The notes under the pieces are model-generated. The model saw only the letters and a list, made by a program, of their open reading frames with translations, searched no databases and was not told where the DNA came from. A DNA stretch of 19,524 nucleotides from an uncultured Gammaproteobacteria bacterium (GTDB taxonomy: Bacteria; Pseudomonadota; Gammaproteobacteria; Coxiellales; Coxiellaceae), in the NCBI GenBank assembly GCA_903870185.1, contig CAIQCE010000359.1, positions 1-19,524 on the forward strand. The letters are read 5' to 3'. How positions within the stretch are numbered: the first letter of the stretch is position 1; every line of letters begins with the position of its first letter. Of this stretch, positions 1 to 7,523 are shown piece after piece. The position numbers and the translations under genes are program-made.

Positions 1-461
1 CTTTTAAAAGTGGGATAAAGCACTTGACTCACAAAAGCACGCTCCCCTCGAACATAAGCATAATAACCAAAAGCTGCCCCCATCAGCGCCATACTCGTCC
101 AAGGTAAAAAACCCCAGTGCCATAAAACATCGTGAAAAATATGAGCCCCTCCACTTAGGAGAGATGGTTCAAAAATCACATTGATTCGCCATACTCCCAG
201 CCAGACTGCCATCAAACACAGCTCGGAAAGCAAAATTAATGACCACCAGATAAGAGGCTTAAATCGAGGGAGGCTGGTTCCCAATCGTTGAGAACCTAGA
301 GGACTTAAAACAATCAAAATCAAAGCGACTAGAATTAACCAATGAACTGAATAAAATTCTAATAACTGATCAGGATAATAACGTGCCAAACAATAATTAG
401 TGATTGCGAAAAATGGGATTAAACCCAATTGCAAAAAAACATTGGCCTTCACAAATTTCAT
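1..461 (-). CDS. BCCT-family-like transporter, N-terminal part (C-terminus beyond window)
   Basis: The minus strand is open from an ATG at 459-461 to the left edge, giving 153 residues with no stop. An AGAGAG ribosome-binding site lies just upstream of the ATG. The product is a membrane protein with hydrophobic segments at about residues 9-24, 37-54, 71-90 and 120-137. The stretch WHWGFLPWTSMALMGAAFGY (114-133), followed by YAYVRG and then LYP, resembles the conserved region of the betaine/carnitine/choline transporter (BCCT) family, where WGxHxW is followed by AYxxYR and LYP. BCCT proteins import compatible solutes such as betaine or choline across the inner membrane. The gene starts 46 bp after dotB on the same strand, so it may be the distal member of the dotDCB transcription unit. 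The family call is recognition by eye on a fragment, and the substrate cannot be inferred. Confidence 0.62.
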   Translation of the reverse strand, partial: MKFVKANVFLQLGLIPFFAITNYCLARYYPDQLLEFYSVHWLILVALILIVLSPLGSQRLGTSLPRFKPLIWWSLILLSELCLMAVWLGVWRINVIFEPSLLSGGAHIFHDVLWHWGFLPWTSMALMGAAFGYYAYVRGERAFVSQVLYPTFK

Positions 462-507
462 AGAATCTCTCTGGGAAAACCTTAGGACTAATTTCTATGG
501 ATAAAGC

Positions 508-1635
508 CTAGTGCTTTTGTGATGCACATAAGATTTTGTAAGTTCTTTCAGAAATCACACCCGCTTTGAATTTGTTTTCCACATCCACTTGCATACTTTG
601 CCCGAACTCATTCAATAAAGCCCGCGTCGTTGCAATCACATGCTCAGGGTCAGAATCTAATAAACGATCTCTGACTCGCTCATCAAATACTAAATATTCT
701 CGAAGAGCGACACGCTTGTTATCAACGGTGGGTGCCAAGCGTTGCCAAATAATCAATCTCATCGTTTCGATGATATCAATGGTTCGACCCACTCGCTCAT
801 CAGCTGGAAAACCACCCACTAATCGACGAATCGTTTCAGCCACACCGTTACTGTGCAAAGTGGTGTAAACGGGGTGACCCGTCATGGCGGCTTCTAATAC
901 AGCGCTGATTGTATCGTTGTCACGCGCCTCACCCACCAAAATCAAACGAGGCTTACGTCTTAAAGCATTTCGAACACCGGCAGCAAAATTTGGTAAATTA
1001 CGCGGCACTTCCGATTGACTAATGATAGCCGTCGGCGTTTCTATGGAGTCATAAACAAATTCTATGGGAGATTCATAAGTTAAGATTTTACGATTCGATT
1101 GAGGATCAATCGCAATCTCGCGAATAATGGCAGCCAAGAGAGTACTCTTACCCGAACCGGTTGCTCCCGTCACATATACAACTCCATCATTCGGTGCAAT
1201 GGCATCCACAATAACTTGAGGTAATCCTAGATCGGATAAAGCGGGTGGAGTCGATGGAATAGAACGAAAAGTTATCTGAATAGCCTCGTGCCCATCGACA
1301 TAACAACCCGTACCATTGACGCGATAACGAAACCGATCATTTCGAGTAGGTCTGATTTCATAATGAGTATCCACATCTTCACCACGCATAATCTGCATGG
1401 TTCCGTTAGGACCGTAAACCGCATTAAGAAGCTCACTCACCTCAGTATTCGATAATTTTCGCCGAGTTAAAGGAAATAAACGCCCATAGATTTCGGCATA
1501 AATCGAAGTACCTGTTTGAATTGTAATATCAGAAGCATTTGCTTTGGAACAATAAATCAATAGCTCATCTAAATTCCGAGGCTCAAAACGAGGAGGCTCA
1601 TTTTGCATTAAATAGCTATCAAGTTCTCTAGTCAT
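508..1635 (-). CDS. dotB: Dot/Icm type IVB secretion ATPase DotB
   Basis: DotB is the cytoplasmic hexameric ATPase of the Dot/Icm type IVB secretion system. It belongs to the PilT/VirB11-like secretion ATPases and powers effector export at the base of the inner-membrane complex. The 375-aa length is close to the roughly 377 aa of Legionella DotB. An N-terminal PAS-like domain precedes the motor. The Walker A motif is GATGSGKST at residues 157-165, the Walker B/Asp-box region LILVGEARD is at 231-239, and the His box TTLHS is at 258-262. The ATG at 1633-1635 overlaps the dotC stop by 8 bp, which suggests translational coupling. Its place as the last dot gene after dotD and dotC matches Legionella and Coxiella. 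All expected nucleotide-binding motifs are intact. Confidence 0.97.
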   Translation of the reverse strand: MTRELDSYLMQNEPPRFEPRNLDELLIYCSKANASDITIQTGTSIYAEIYGRLFPLTRRKLSNTEVSELLNAVYGPNGTMQIMRGEDVDTHYEIRPTRNDRFRYRVNGTGCYVDGHEAIQITFRSIPSTPPALSDLGLPQVIVDAIAPNDGVVYVTGATGSGKSTLLAAIIREIAIDPQSNRKILTYESPIEFVYDSIETPTAIISQSEVPRNLPNFAAGVRNALRRKPRLILVGEARDNDTISAVLEAAMTGHPVYTTLHSNGVAETIRRLVGGFPADERVGRTIDIIETMRLIIWQRLAPTVDNKRVALREYLVFDERVRDRLLDSDPEHVIATTRALLNEFGQSMQVDVENKFKAGVISERTYKILCASQKH

Positions 1636-2422
1636 TATTCTTAGTCAGCACAGGCTGCCATTGTTTTGAATCAGGCTGTAACTCTGAGTTCCCAGTAATT
1701 CTCAAGATTTGGTCATCAATTCTAAGTTGGCGACCATTTCCAGTAACCCCAAGATCCGCTTTGGCAATATAAGGGGCACTCACCATACGCTGAGACAATA
1801 GCTTTTTGTAAAGCACCATACCGACATAATCTCGCTTAAGTCGTGCAAGATTAGCTGAGAATATAGAATCTGCCTGCTGTAAACCTTGAGACCAACCTTC
1901 CTGTAGATACTGATTCCAAATCAGACTTTCTGCTCTGCTTCTTGGTAAAAAACTATGATCTGGTATGGATGGTTTTTTATAATTTAACCATAAATATGTA
2001 CGCCAAGTAGGCGGGGTGGTAACAAAGCGAGCCGGACTAATTAACTCATAGGTTTTATTTGCTAAACGAATAGCGCTGTCATTATCAAGATTCAATGTCT
2101 TATCGGATTGAACCAAAATAGGAGGCAGCACATTGCGGCCAATCAACAACGAATTAAAATTAAAAATATGATCTAGATATTGGGCTTCAGACTGAAGGGC
2201 ATTATTAATATGCTCTGATTGCCAAGCTAAGGCTCCCTGGGCTCCCAGTGCCATCGACACCTCTTTCAAGGCTTGGCGCTTAATAAGGCTTACCTCAGAA
2301 TTGGTATCAGGCATCTGGCTGATATCCACATAACCTATCTGTGCTTGAGGTACACGAGAAGCACCACAGCCCGACAGAGCCAGGAGCGACAAACTAAAGA
2401 CTATAAGCGCTTTAGCATTCAT
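1628..2422 (-). CDS. dotC: Dot/Icm outer-membrane lipoprotein DotC
   Basis: DotC is an outer-membrane lipoprotein of the Dot/Icm core complex. With DotD it helps target DotH to the outer membrane. The 264-aa product begins with a lipoprotein signal peptide (MNAKALIVFSLSLLALSGC), in which the lipobox LSGC makes Cys19 the lipidated residue. The sequence that follows (YVDISQMPD, then ALGAQGALAWQSEHIN, LPPILVQ, and PPTWRTYLWL) has the DotC family pattern. The length is slightly below that of Legionella DotC, about 300 aa. It begins 10 bp after the dotD stop and overlaps dotB by 8 bp, so the three are one tightly packed operon. Confidence 0.95.
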   Translation of the reverse strand: MNAKALIVFSLSLLALSGCGASRVPQAQIGYVDISQMPDTNSEVSLIKRQALKEVSMALGAQGALAWQSEHINNALQSEAQYLDHIFNFNSLLIGRNVLPPILVQSDKTLNLDNDSAIRLANKTYELISPARFVTTPPTWRTYLWLNYKKPSIPDHSFLPRSRAESLIWNQYLQEGWSQGLQQADSIFSANLARLKRDYVGMVLYKKLLSQRMVSAPYIAKADLGVTGNGRQLRIDDQILRITGNSELQPDSKQWQPVLTKNND

Positions 2423-2432
2423 GTTTGAGATC

Positions 2433-2957
2433 CTAATTATAATAACGCAACTCTATGACTCTACTCGCAGGAGTTTTGCCAGGATAAACGACAATACCTG
2501 CCTTATTTTGTGCCTGGAAAGTCACATCTCTCAGGATATCAGCCAAAGGTTGATCAGTTGCATTCACCGTTACGATAATGGGAATAGCAGGAGGAGTGCC
2601 TAAAACTTTCAAACGATATTGACTCGCCACCGCAATCTTTTTCAATAAAGGCTCAATAGGCCCCGTCCAATCGATGGAGCTGATTTCTTCCATCCCTAAT
2701 TGTGCTGGACTAACAGGAGGTGCTAAATGAATCTGAGGGTGAGTCGCAATTTTAATGGCTGATAATTCTTGAAGTGATTTATCCACTGAAACAGCTGCCT
2801 CAGCCAATTGAGCTTGAGCATTTTGGTCCACTGCAGTGACAGGCGCACTATCAGTGGTGATATAAGCATAATTAATATCAGTTTTTTTACTACAGGCCGT
2901 TAATAGAGCTGTCAGTAGAAGGGATAAAGCAATTACAATGGGTTTAATATTTGTCAT
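2433..2957 (-). CDS. dotD: Dot/Icm outer-membrane lipoprotein DotD
   Basis: DotD is the second Dot/Icm outer-membrane lipoprotein. Its C-terminal domain resembles the N0 domain of secretins, and it works with DotC to assemble DotH. From the ATG at 2955-2957 the product is 174 aa. The signal peptide MTNIKPIVIALSLLLTALLTAC has the lipobox LTAC. The region VASQYRLKVLGTPPAIPIIVTVNATDQPLADILRDV has the beta-alpha-beta character expected of the secretin-N0-like domain. A TTG three codons further upstream (2964-2966, adding MQT) is also open and has a GGA about 8 nt before it, so the start is not certain. The gene is the first of dotDCB and diverges from icmT. Confidence 0.93.
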   Translation of the reverse strand: MTNIKPIVIALSLLLTALLTACSKKTDINYAYITTDSAPVTAVDQNAQAQLAEAAVSVDKSLQELSAIKIATHPQIHLAPPVSPAQLGMEEISSIDWTGPIEPLLKKIAVASQYRLKVLGTPPAIPIIVTVNATDQPLADILRDVTFQAQNKAGIVVYPGKTPASRVIELRYYN

Positions 2958-3013
2958 TGTCTGCAACTAATTCCATGAAAATTGTCTAAAAGTCCTTAAA
3001 AACATCGCCTTCC

Positions 3014-3042
3014 ATTGAAGCAAGATCCGCCCAATCTGTCAA
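3014..3042 (-). promoter_or_regulatory. candidate sigma-70 promoter of dotDCB
   Basis: On the minus strand there is a perfect -35 hexamer TTGACA (plus-strand 3037-3042), a 17-bp spacer and a TTCAAT -10 (3014-3019, 4 of 6 matches). It lies about 60 bp upstream of the dotD start and points towards it. Only the sequence match supports this; no start site is known. Confidence 0.45.
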
Positions 3043-3098
3043 GTAAAGTACAAATAAGAGATATCTGCTATAGAACTACTAATCAATTGAATTTAAGC

Positions 3099-3104
3099 TA
3101 TAAT
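3099..3104 (+). promoter_or_regulatory. candidate -10 element for icmTS
   Basis: A perfect TATAAT sits 35 bp upstream of the icmT start in an AT-rich stretch of the divergent region. There is no good -35 hexamer at 16-18 bp spacing. If this is the icmTS promoter, it is either weak or dependent on an activator. Confidence 0.35.
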
Positions 3105-3138
3105 TGCTAAAGCTAATTTTAGAACAGGGATATTCAAC

Positions 3139-3399
3139 ATGGCTCAAATCAATACCAACGCGCATTGGCGTGATTCTGCCAGACAAGTTAAATTTTTCGT
3201 TTGGGATGCTAAAGCCGCTTTTCCGTTCCTGTTATTTTTAGTTCACATGAGATGGTGGACCTTTGGCCTTGCCTTCTTTGCAATGGCATTTTTTACCATT
3301 CTCAATCGTTTTGGATTCAGTATTGATGTATTCGGCCGGTGGATAAGAACCACATTGGCGGGACGTCGTAAAATGTCAATTCCATGGTGGATGAGCTGA
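3139..3399 (+). CDS. icmT: Dot/Icm protein IcmT
   Basis: IcmT is a small inner-membrane protein of the Dot/Icm system, described in Legionella as needed for pore formation and egress from host cells. The 86-aa length equals that of the Legionella protein. The N-terminus is NTNAHWRDSARQVKFFVWDAKAAFP, followed by a hydrophobic segment at about residues 28-55 (FLLFLVHMRWWTFGLAFFAMAFFTIL). A basic tail (RTTLAGRRKMSIPWW) suggests a cytoplasmic C-terminus. The start has an AGGGA ribosome-binding site 8 bp upstream. The stop codon shares one base with the ATG of icmS. The product diverges from dotDCB, as in Coxiella and Legionella. Confidence 0.96.
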   Translation: MAQINTNAHWRDSARQVKFFVWDAKAAFPFLLFLVHMRWWTFGLAFFAMAFFTILNRFGFSIDVFGRWIRTTLAGRRKMSIPWWMS

Positions 3400-3737
3400 T
3401 GAGTATTGCAAAAAAAATGGCCACAATTGCCAAAAACACAGGTTGTATTTTCCATTTAAAAGGAAGAACCATCACCTTGAATGAAATTTTCTCCAATACT
3501 GGATTATTACCCGGATTAGCAAAACGAGCTGATCAACTATCGGCTTTATGTTTCGGCTATGGCATTGGTGCAAGTTTTACTGATACGGAAAATTCCATAT
3601 TAGGCGTCAAAGTTGAATTTGATGATTTCACTCCGGAAGTCATTCGTCTCATGTGCCTCACGGATGTTTTATTTGAGTTAATCAAAGCCAGCCCCTCTCG
3701 AAACGAAGTCTCTATGGATGAGCTGTTATACGATTAA
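3399..3737 (+). CDS. icmS: Dot/Icm effector chaperone IcmS
   Basis: IcmS is a small acidic cytoplasmic adaptor that pairs with IcmW to keep a subset of Dot/Icm effectors competent for secretion. From the ATG at 3399 it is 112 aa, against about 114 aa in Legionella. The motif TGLLPGLAKRADQLSALCFGYGIGA (residues 34-58) and the ending RNEVSMDELLYD are clear IcmS hallmarks. I chose the ATG that overlaps the icmT TGA (TGATG), which has GGTGGA upstream. An in-frame ATG at 3384 would add MVDEL inside the end of icmT and cannot be excluded. IcmW, its partner, is not in this window. Confidence 0.95.
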   Translation: MSIAKKMATIAKNTGCIFHLKGRTITLNEIFSNTGLLPGLAKRADQLSALCFGYGIGASFTDTENSILGVKVEFDDFTPEVIRLMCLTDVLFELIKASPSRNEVSMDELLYD

Positions 3738-3780
3738 ATTTTTCTAATCTGCCATTTAAATTAAAAATGAAAAAGATCAA

Positions 3781-3878
3781 TTTTGGCCTACAGCGCGAAG
3801 TGACGAGAACCGGAGCGGATTGTATAACAACATACATGAGCACCGGAAGCGCAGTCACGACAAAGCTGTAGGGCAAAA
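3781..3878. repeat. 98-nt imperfect inverted-repeat (hairpin) element between convergent icmS and hldD
   Basis: The outer arms are TTTTGGCCTACAGC (3781-3794) and GCTGTAGGGCAAAA (3865-3878), complementary at 13 of 14 positions. Inside them are nested complementary blocks GTGAC/GTCAC, CCGG/CCGG and GTAT/ATAC, separated by similar-sized internal loops. The whole can fold as one long interrupted stem. It lies between the 3' ends of two convergent genes and has no coding potential. The design is that of a dispersed intergenic repeat or small non-autonomous element. It might also end transcription from both sides, though that is inference. Confidence 0.7.
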
Positions 3879-3897
3879 GTGGCTTTTTCACGAACGA

Positions 3898-4851
3898 TTA
3901 AAGCTCGTGTAAAAGCCAATGATAATAATGCTTCAACCCATCCTCTAAAGAAATAAATTCAGAGTGGTAACCTGCTTCCCTTAATGAACTGATATCTGCT
4001 TGAGTATAACTTTGATAGCTGCCCTTCAGATGCTCTGGAAATGGAATATATTCAAGATGCCCGCTGTCATGCAATTTCAACAAATTCTGGGCAACATCAT
4101 TAAAGCTACGAGCCTTGCCCGTCCCTACATTATAAATGCCGGAGGGAGCTTGTGGATGATTGAGAAACCACAAATTAACTTTCACAATATCTTCTACATA
4201 AATAAAATCACGAAGCTGTTCTCCATTTCCATATCCCCCACTTCCTTCAAACAAACGCACTCGATTATCCGCTCGAAGCTGATTGGTTAGATGAAAAGCA
4301 ACACTGGCCATACTACCTTTATGTTGTTCATGTGGCCCGTAGACATTAAAATATCGCAATCCAATAACAGGTGATTTAAAGGTCGGCATCATATCTAACA
4401 TGTATTGGTCAAATTGCCATTTCGAATAACCATAGACATTAATCGGCTTTTGTTCACGGGAATTATCATCAAAAACTTCTTTTGCCCCGTAAACAGCTGC
4501 ACTAGAAGCATAAATAAATGGAATTCGTTGTTCTAAGCAATAATTCAACAGTATTTTGGAATATTCATAATTATTCTGCATCATGTAACGGCCATCCCAT
4601 TCAGTTGTCACTGAACAAGCGCCACAGTGAAAAATAGCCTCTATGGGTTGAGCAAATGGTCTTCGTTCTCTGATATGAGTTAAAAAATCTTCACGATCTT
4701 GGTAATCCGCAATTTTGTAACTGGCAATATTAAAGAACTTTTTACCATTTGTGAGATTATCGACCACTAAAAGATCTGAACGACCCTGAAGATTCAAACC
4801 TCGAACTAAATTACTGCCAATAAAACCCGCCCCACCCGTGATGACTATCAT
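3898..4851 (-). CDS. hldD: ADP-L-glycero-D-manno-heptose 6-epimerase
   Basis: HldD (RfaD) converts ADP-D-glycero-D-manno-heptose to the L-glycero form, the last step in making the heptose donor for the LPS inner core. It is a cytoplasmic NADP-dependent extended short-chain dehydrogenase. The 317-aa product has the Rossmann motif GGAGFIGS at 6-13 and the catalytic pair Tyr140/Lys144 in YGYSK. FNVYGPHEQHKGSMASVAFHL is typical of the family. The ATG lies 2 bp after the hldE stop, so the two genes are one unit. Length and motifs are normal. Confidence 0.97.
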   Translation of the reverse strand: MIVITGGAGFIGSNLVRGLNLQGRSDLLVVDNLTNGKKFFNIASYKIADYQDREDFLTHIRERRPFAQPIEAIFHCGACSVTTEWDGRYMMQNNYEYSKILLNYCLEQRIPFIYASSAAVYGAKEVFDDNSREQKPINVYGYSKWQFDQYMLDMMPTFKSPVIGLRYFNVYGPHEQHKGSMASVAFHLTNQLRADNRVRLFEGSGGYGNGEQLRDFIYVEDIVKVNLWFLNHPQAPSGIYNVGTGKARSFNDVAQNLLKLHDSGHLEYIPFPEHLKGSYQSYTQADISSLREAGYHSEFISLEDGLKHYYHWLLHEL

Positions 4852-4853
4852 AG

Positions 4854-6308
4854 CTACTCTGTCCTTTTAATTTTGTTTACCAATCCTGTTGTAGAACAAC
4901 CATCCTTAAAATCTAAAATAATAACTTCCCCACCACGTTCTAACACGCTACTAGCACCTGCTATTTCTTCAACCTTATAGTCGCCACCTTTGACTAAAAT
5001 ATCTGGTTTTACAGCTTCAATTAAGCGCCGTGGAGTTTCTTCAGAAAACGATACTACGACATCAACAGCTGAAAGAGAGGCTAAGACCTCCATCCGCTCT
5101 TGCAAAGGATTGAGCGGACGAGTCGGCCCCTTTAATTGAGCGACTGAGGCATCATCATTCACCGCCACTATCAAACGAGTTCCTAAGATTTTAGCCTGAT
5201 GCAAATATTGACAATGGCCTGCATGCAAAACATCAAAACAACCATTCGTCATGACCACTTTTTCTCCATGGGCCTGTATTTCTTTAACCCATTCCAGTAA
5301 TTCACTTTCGGTTAAAATTGAGCCACTTAAATGCTGTTCTGCATCTAAAGCACGATGTAACTCGCCGACACTCACAGTCGCAGCTCCTAATTTAGCAACT
5401 ACCAATCCTGCCGCTAAATTCGCAATAATCACTGCATCTTTAATGGATGCTCCTGCTGCTACTACAGCTGCCAATACTCCAATCACAGTATCCCCAGCTC
5501 CTGTTACATCATAGACATCTCTCGCGTAGGTAGGAATATTCACTGGATCTTGATCTTCCTGGATCAAAATCATTCCTTCTTTACCACGAGTCACCAAAAT
5601 CGCCTCAATTTCATAAGATTTAATTAAAGATCGAGCCTTTTCAATAAGCTCTAAGTCAGTCGAACAATGGCCTACTACTGCTTCAAATTCCTTAAGATTG
5701 GGAGTAATTAATGTAGCTCCCGTGTATAAACTAAAATCACTAGACTTCGGATCTACCAATACTGGAATTCCAGCCGCTTTTGCTAAACCAATTAATTGCC
5801 TAGAATTTTTTAAAGTGCCTTTTGCATAATCCGATAATACCACTACCTTCACTGAATGAAGGGACTCCTGATAAGGTTTCAATAAGTCTGCATTAGAGGT
5901 CCCATGCATGGCATTTTTTTCAAAATCCAGACGAATTAACTGCTGATTCTGAGAAAGAACCCTGAGCTTAGTAATGGTTGGATGCTCTGCCACACGAAGC
6001 AAAGCACAATCTACCTTAAATTCCAAAAGTTTAGATTCTAATTCATCCGCCTCTATATCATCCCCTACAAAACCTACTAAAGTGACTTTTCCACCTAATG
6101 AAGCAATATTTAAAGCGACATTAGCAGCGCCACCGGGACGACTTTCAATATCTTTTATATGAACAACAGGAACCGGGGCCTCTGGTGAAATCCTGGAGGT
6201 ATCTCCATACCAATAACGATCTAAAATTAGATCACCACAAACTAAAACTGAAGCACTGGAGAAATCAGGTAAAGATATATAATTCAATATTGGATTACGA
6301 CTTGGCAT
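4854..6308 (-). CDS. hldE: bifunctional D-beta-D-heptose 7-phosphate kinase / heptose 1-phosphate adenylyltransferase
   Basis: HldE carries out two cytoplasmic steps of ADP-heptose synthesis: phosphorylation of heptose 7-phosphate at C1, and adenylyl transfer to heptose 1-phosphate. Residues 1 to about 320 form a PfkB/ribokinase-type kinase, with GGAANVALN at 59-67 and DVTGAGDT at 267-274, where Asp273 is the expected base. Residues from about 345 to 484 form the nucleotidyltransferase, with TNGCFDVLHAGH (HxGH at 362-365) and LVKGGDY. The 484-aa length is close to the E. coli enzyme, about 477 aa, so both halves are complete. It starts 11 bp after the zinc-finger gene. A separate gmhB phosphatase, also needed in the pathway, is not in this window. 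Confidence 0.97.
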   Translation of the reverse strand: MPSRNPILNYISLPDFSSASVLVCGDLILDRYWYGDTSRISPEAPVPVVHIKDIESRPGGAANVALNIASLGGKVTLVGFVGDDIEADELESKLLEFKVDCALLRVAEHPTITKLRVLSQNQQLIRLDFEKNAMHGTSNADLLKPYQESLHSVKVVVLSDYAKGTLKNSRQLIGLAKAAGIPVLVDPKSSDFSLYTGATLITPNLKEFEAVVGHCSTDLELIEKARSLIKSYEIEAILVTRGKEGMILIQEDQDPVNIPTYARDVYDVTGAGDTVIGVLAAVVAAGASIKDAVIIANLAAGLVVAKLGAATVSVGELHRALDAEQHLSGSILTESELLEWVKEIQAHGEKVVMTNGCFDVLHAGHCQYLHQAKILGTRLIVAVNDDASVAQLKGPTRPLNPLQERMEVLASLSAVDVVVSFSEETPRRLIEAVKPDILVKGGDYKVEEIAGASSVLERGGEVIILDFKDGCSTTGLVNKIKRTE

Positions 6309-6319
6309 TTAAAACCCAC

Positions 6320-6496
6320 TTAAACTAATTTATATTGAGTTGAACAATATGGACAACGAACCTCACCCATTGATAGATCCAGATAGACTCGAGGATGCCC
6401 ATCCCATAAACGCTCATCTGGTTGAGGACAACATAAGGGCAAATCTTCTTGTTTAACTAAGATTATACTAGAAGCGCAAGGCTGTGATTGGACCAT
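6320..6496 (-). CDS. CHCC zinc-finger domain protein (58 aa)
   Basis: This short ORF starts at the ATG at 6494-6496, with a strong AAGGAG site 7 bp upstream. The 58-aa product contains CCPQPDERLWDGHPRVYLDL followed by RCPYCSTQY. This is the Cys-x-His-x-Cys-x2-Cys pattern of the zf-CHCC family, which includes the mitochondrial complex I subunit NDUFS6 and many short proteobacterial proteins. It probably binds one zinc ion in the cytoplasm; its exact role in bacteria is not established. It is followed 11 bp later by hldE and is probably the first gene of a three-gene operon. Confidence 0.88.
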   Translation of the reverse strand: MVQSQPCASSIILVKQEDLPLCCPQPDERLWDGHPRVYLDLSMGEVRCPYCSTQYKLV

Positions 6497-6571
6497 TTTG
6501 AACTCCTTGCGGCAAGCCGTGAAGTATATTTAACAACGGCCATTTTAACATAAAAGCTTTGAAGTGAAATA

Positions 6572-6598
6572 AAAAAGGAGGCACTAGGCCTCCTTTTT
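6572..6598 (-). terminator. rho-independent terminator of the outer-membrane protein gene
   Basis: AAAAAGGAGGC (6572-6582) and GCCTCCTTTTT (6588-6598) form a perfect 11-bp stem around the loop ACTAG, with a poly-T tract on the minus-strand transcript. It begins 17 bp past the omp stop codon. The run of A on one side and T on the other makes it potentially bidirectional, but no plus-strand gene ends here. Confidence 0.85.
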
Positions 6599-6614
6599 AG
6601 TTGCTCGAATGTTA

Positions 6615-7256
6615 TTACATTGCGAACATGTATTTTACACCAACAGACAACACGTCTGGAGATGCAGTCTTAACTTTACCGTCTTTAGATGTACCTACGA
6701 AATGAGCCCATTGTGCATCTACAGATGCTTCTGGAGTCAAGTTATAGCTCAACGCAGCAGCAAACATTGGGTTGAACCAGCTCTTTTCTGTAGCAGCTGT
6801 AGTAGAAGCAAACCCAGAAGGAGCACCAGCGCCTACTTTAGTTTGTTCGTAAGCAAAGCCCAATTTACCGATTACATCAACTGAATCGATCAAATGAACT
6901 GTACCTGTACCAGCTACATAAGCAACCCAAGATTTGAAAGATGCGCTAGGAGATGCAGTTGTGTACTTAGACTCAGGAAGCATGAAACCGCCCAATTCCA
7001 AACCTAGGTTACGATCGAACTGGTAACCTACGTCTAAACCAAGCATTCTCCAGTCTGAATCACGAGACCAACTACCACCTAATTTGTTCTTCCAGTTGTT
7101 AAAAGCATAACCAACATCAGCGCCTACATAAAGACCAACGCTGTTATCAGCTGCCATAGAGCTACTAGGAGCGCTATAACTAGATGCACCACCAGCCACT
7201 GCAGAAGTAGAAGCTACCGCTGCCGCCGCAAGAATAAGAAGTTTTTTTACCGACAT
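6615..7256 (-). CDS. small outer-membrane beta-barrel protein (OmpA-like/OMP_b-brl type)
   Basis: The 213-aa product has a clear Sec signal peptide (MSVKKLLILAAAAVASTSAVA, cleavage after about residue 21) and a Ser/Ala-rich linker. Alternating hydrophobic strands follow: GLYVGADVGYAFNNW, WRMLGLDVGYQF, LGLELGGFML, DVIGKLGFAYEQT, MFAAALSYNLTPEASVDAQW and LSVGVKYMF. This matches the eight-stranded OmpA-transmembrane / OMP_b-brl class. There is no peptidoglycan-binding OmpA C-terminal domain. The chain ends KYMFAM, two residues past the aromatic residue that normally ends such barrels. A GGGGA site 7 bp before the ATG, an own promoter and a strong terminator indicate a single, probably abundantly expressed gene. 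The function (structural, adhesin or antigen) is unknown. Confidence 0.85.
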   Translation of the reverse strand: MSVKKLLILAAAAVASTSAVAGGASSYSAPSSSMAADNSVGLYVGADVGYAFNNWKNKLGGSWSRDSDWRMLGLDVGYQFDRNLGLELGGFMLPESKYTTASPSASFKSWVAYVAGTGTVHLIDSVDVIGKLGFAYEQTKVGAGAPSGFASTTAATEKSWFNPMFAAALSYNLTPEASVDAQWAHFVGTSKDGKVKTASPDVLSVGVKYMFAM

Positions 7257-7313
7257 TTAATTTCCCCTATTTAATTCAATCTAAAATTAATGAGTTAACA
7301 ACTAACGTGAAAA

Positions 7314-7341
7314 TTTTTACAAAAATTCATGTTAAATGCAA
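7314..7341 (-). promoter_or_regulatory. candidate promoter of the outer-membrane protein gene
   Basis: On the minus strand, TTGCAT (plus 7336-7341) and TAAAAA (7314-7319, preceded by an extended TG) are separated by 16 bp, about 60 bp upstream of the omp start. The intergenic region is AT-rich and no other gene is served by it. The match is reasonable but only by eye. Confidence 0.45.
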
Positions 7342-7358
7342 CTCTTTTTTTCAACGCT

Positions 7359-7373
7359 TGGGAACCATTCCCA
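7359..7373. promoter_or_regulatory. short palindrome upstream of the omp promoter
   Basis: TGGGAA and TTCCCA form 6-bp perfect arms around CCA, 17 bp upstream of the candidate -35. The position and symmetry would suit a dimeric regulator site. No regulator can be named. Confidence 0.3.
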
Positions 7374-7523
7374 GTCGTTAACTTTTATAGAATAACCAAA
7401 CACCATGGATTAAACAAGCATTTTCTTGGAAATCCTGCTAGATACGCTCAGAATTGATCATATTTTAAACAAAAAAGCGCTGATCGATAATTTTAATGAA
7501 GATGCATTTGAAATTTTATTTAA

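Noticed and set aside
3043..3058. A possible CpxR box (GTAAA followed by a second half) in the dotD/icmT divergent region.
   Set aside because: Only the first half matches; the second half reads ATAAG, too poor to call.
3091..3099. ATTTAAGCT upstream of icmT, similar to part of the ATPase palindrome arm.
   Set aside because: Only nine bases with a mismatch in AT-rich DNA; not distinguishable from chance.
3243..3455. A minus-strand frame across icmT/icmS.
   Set aside because: It is antisense to two recognised secretion genes and has no family resemblance.
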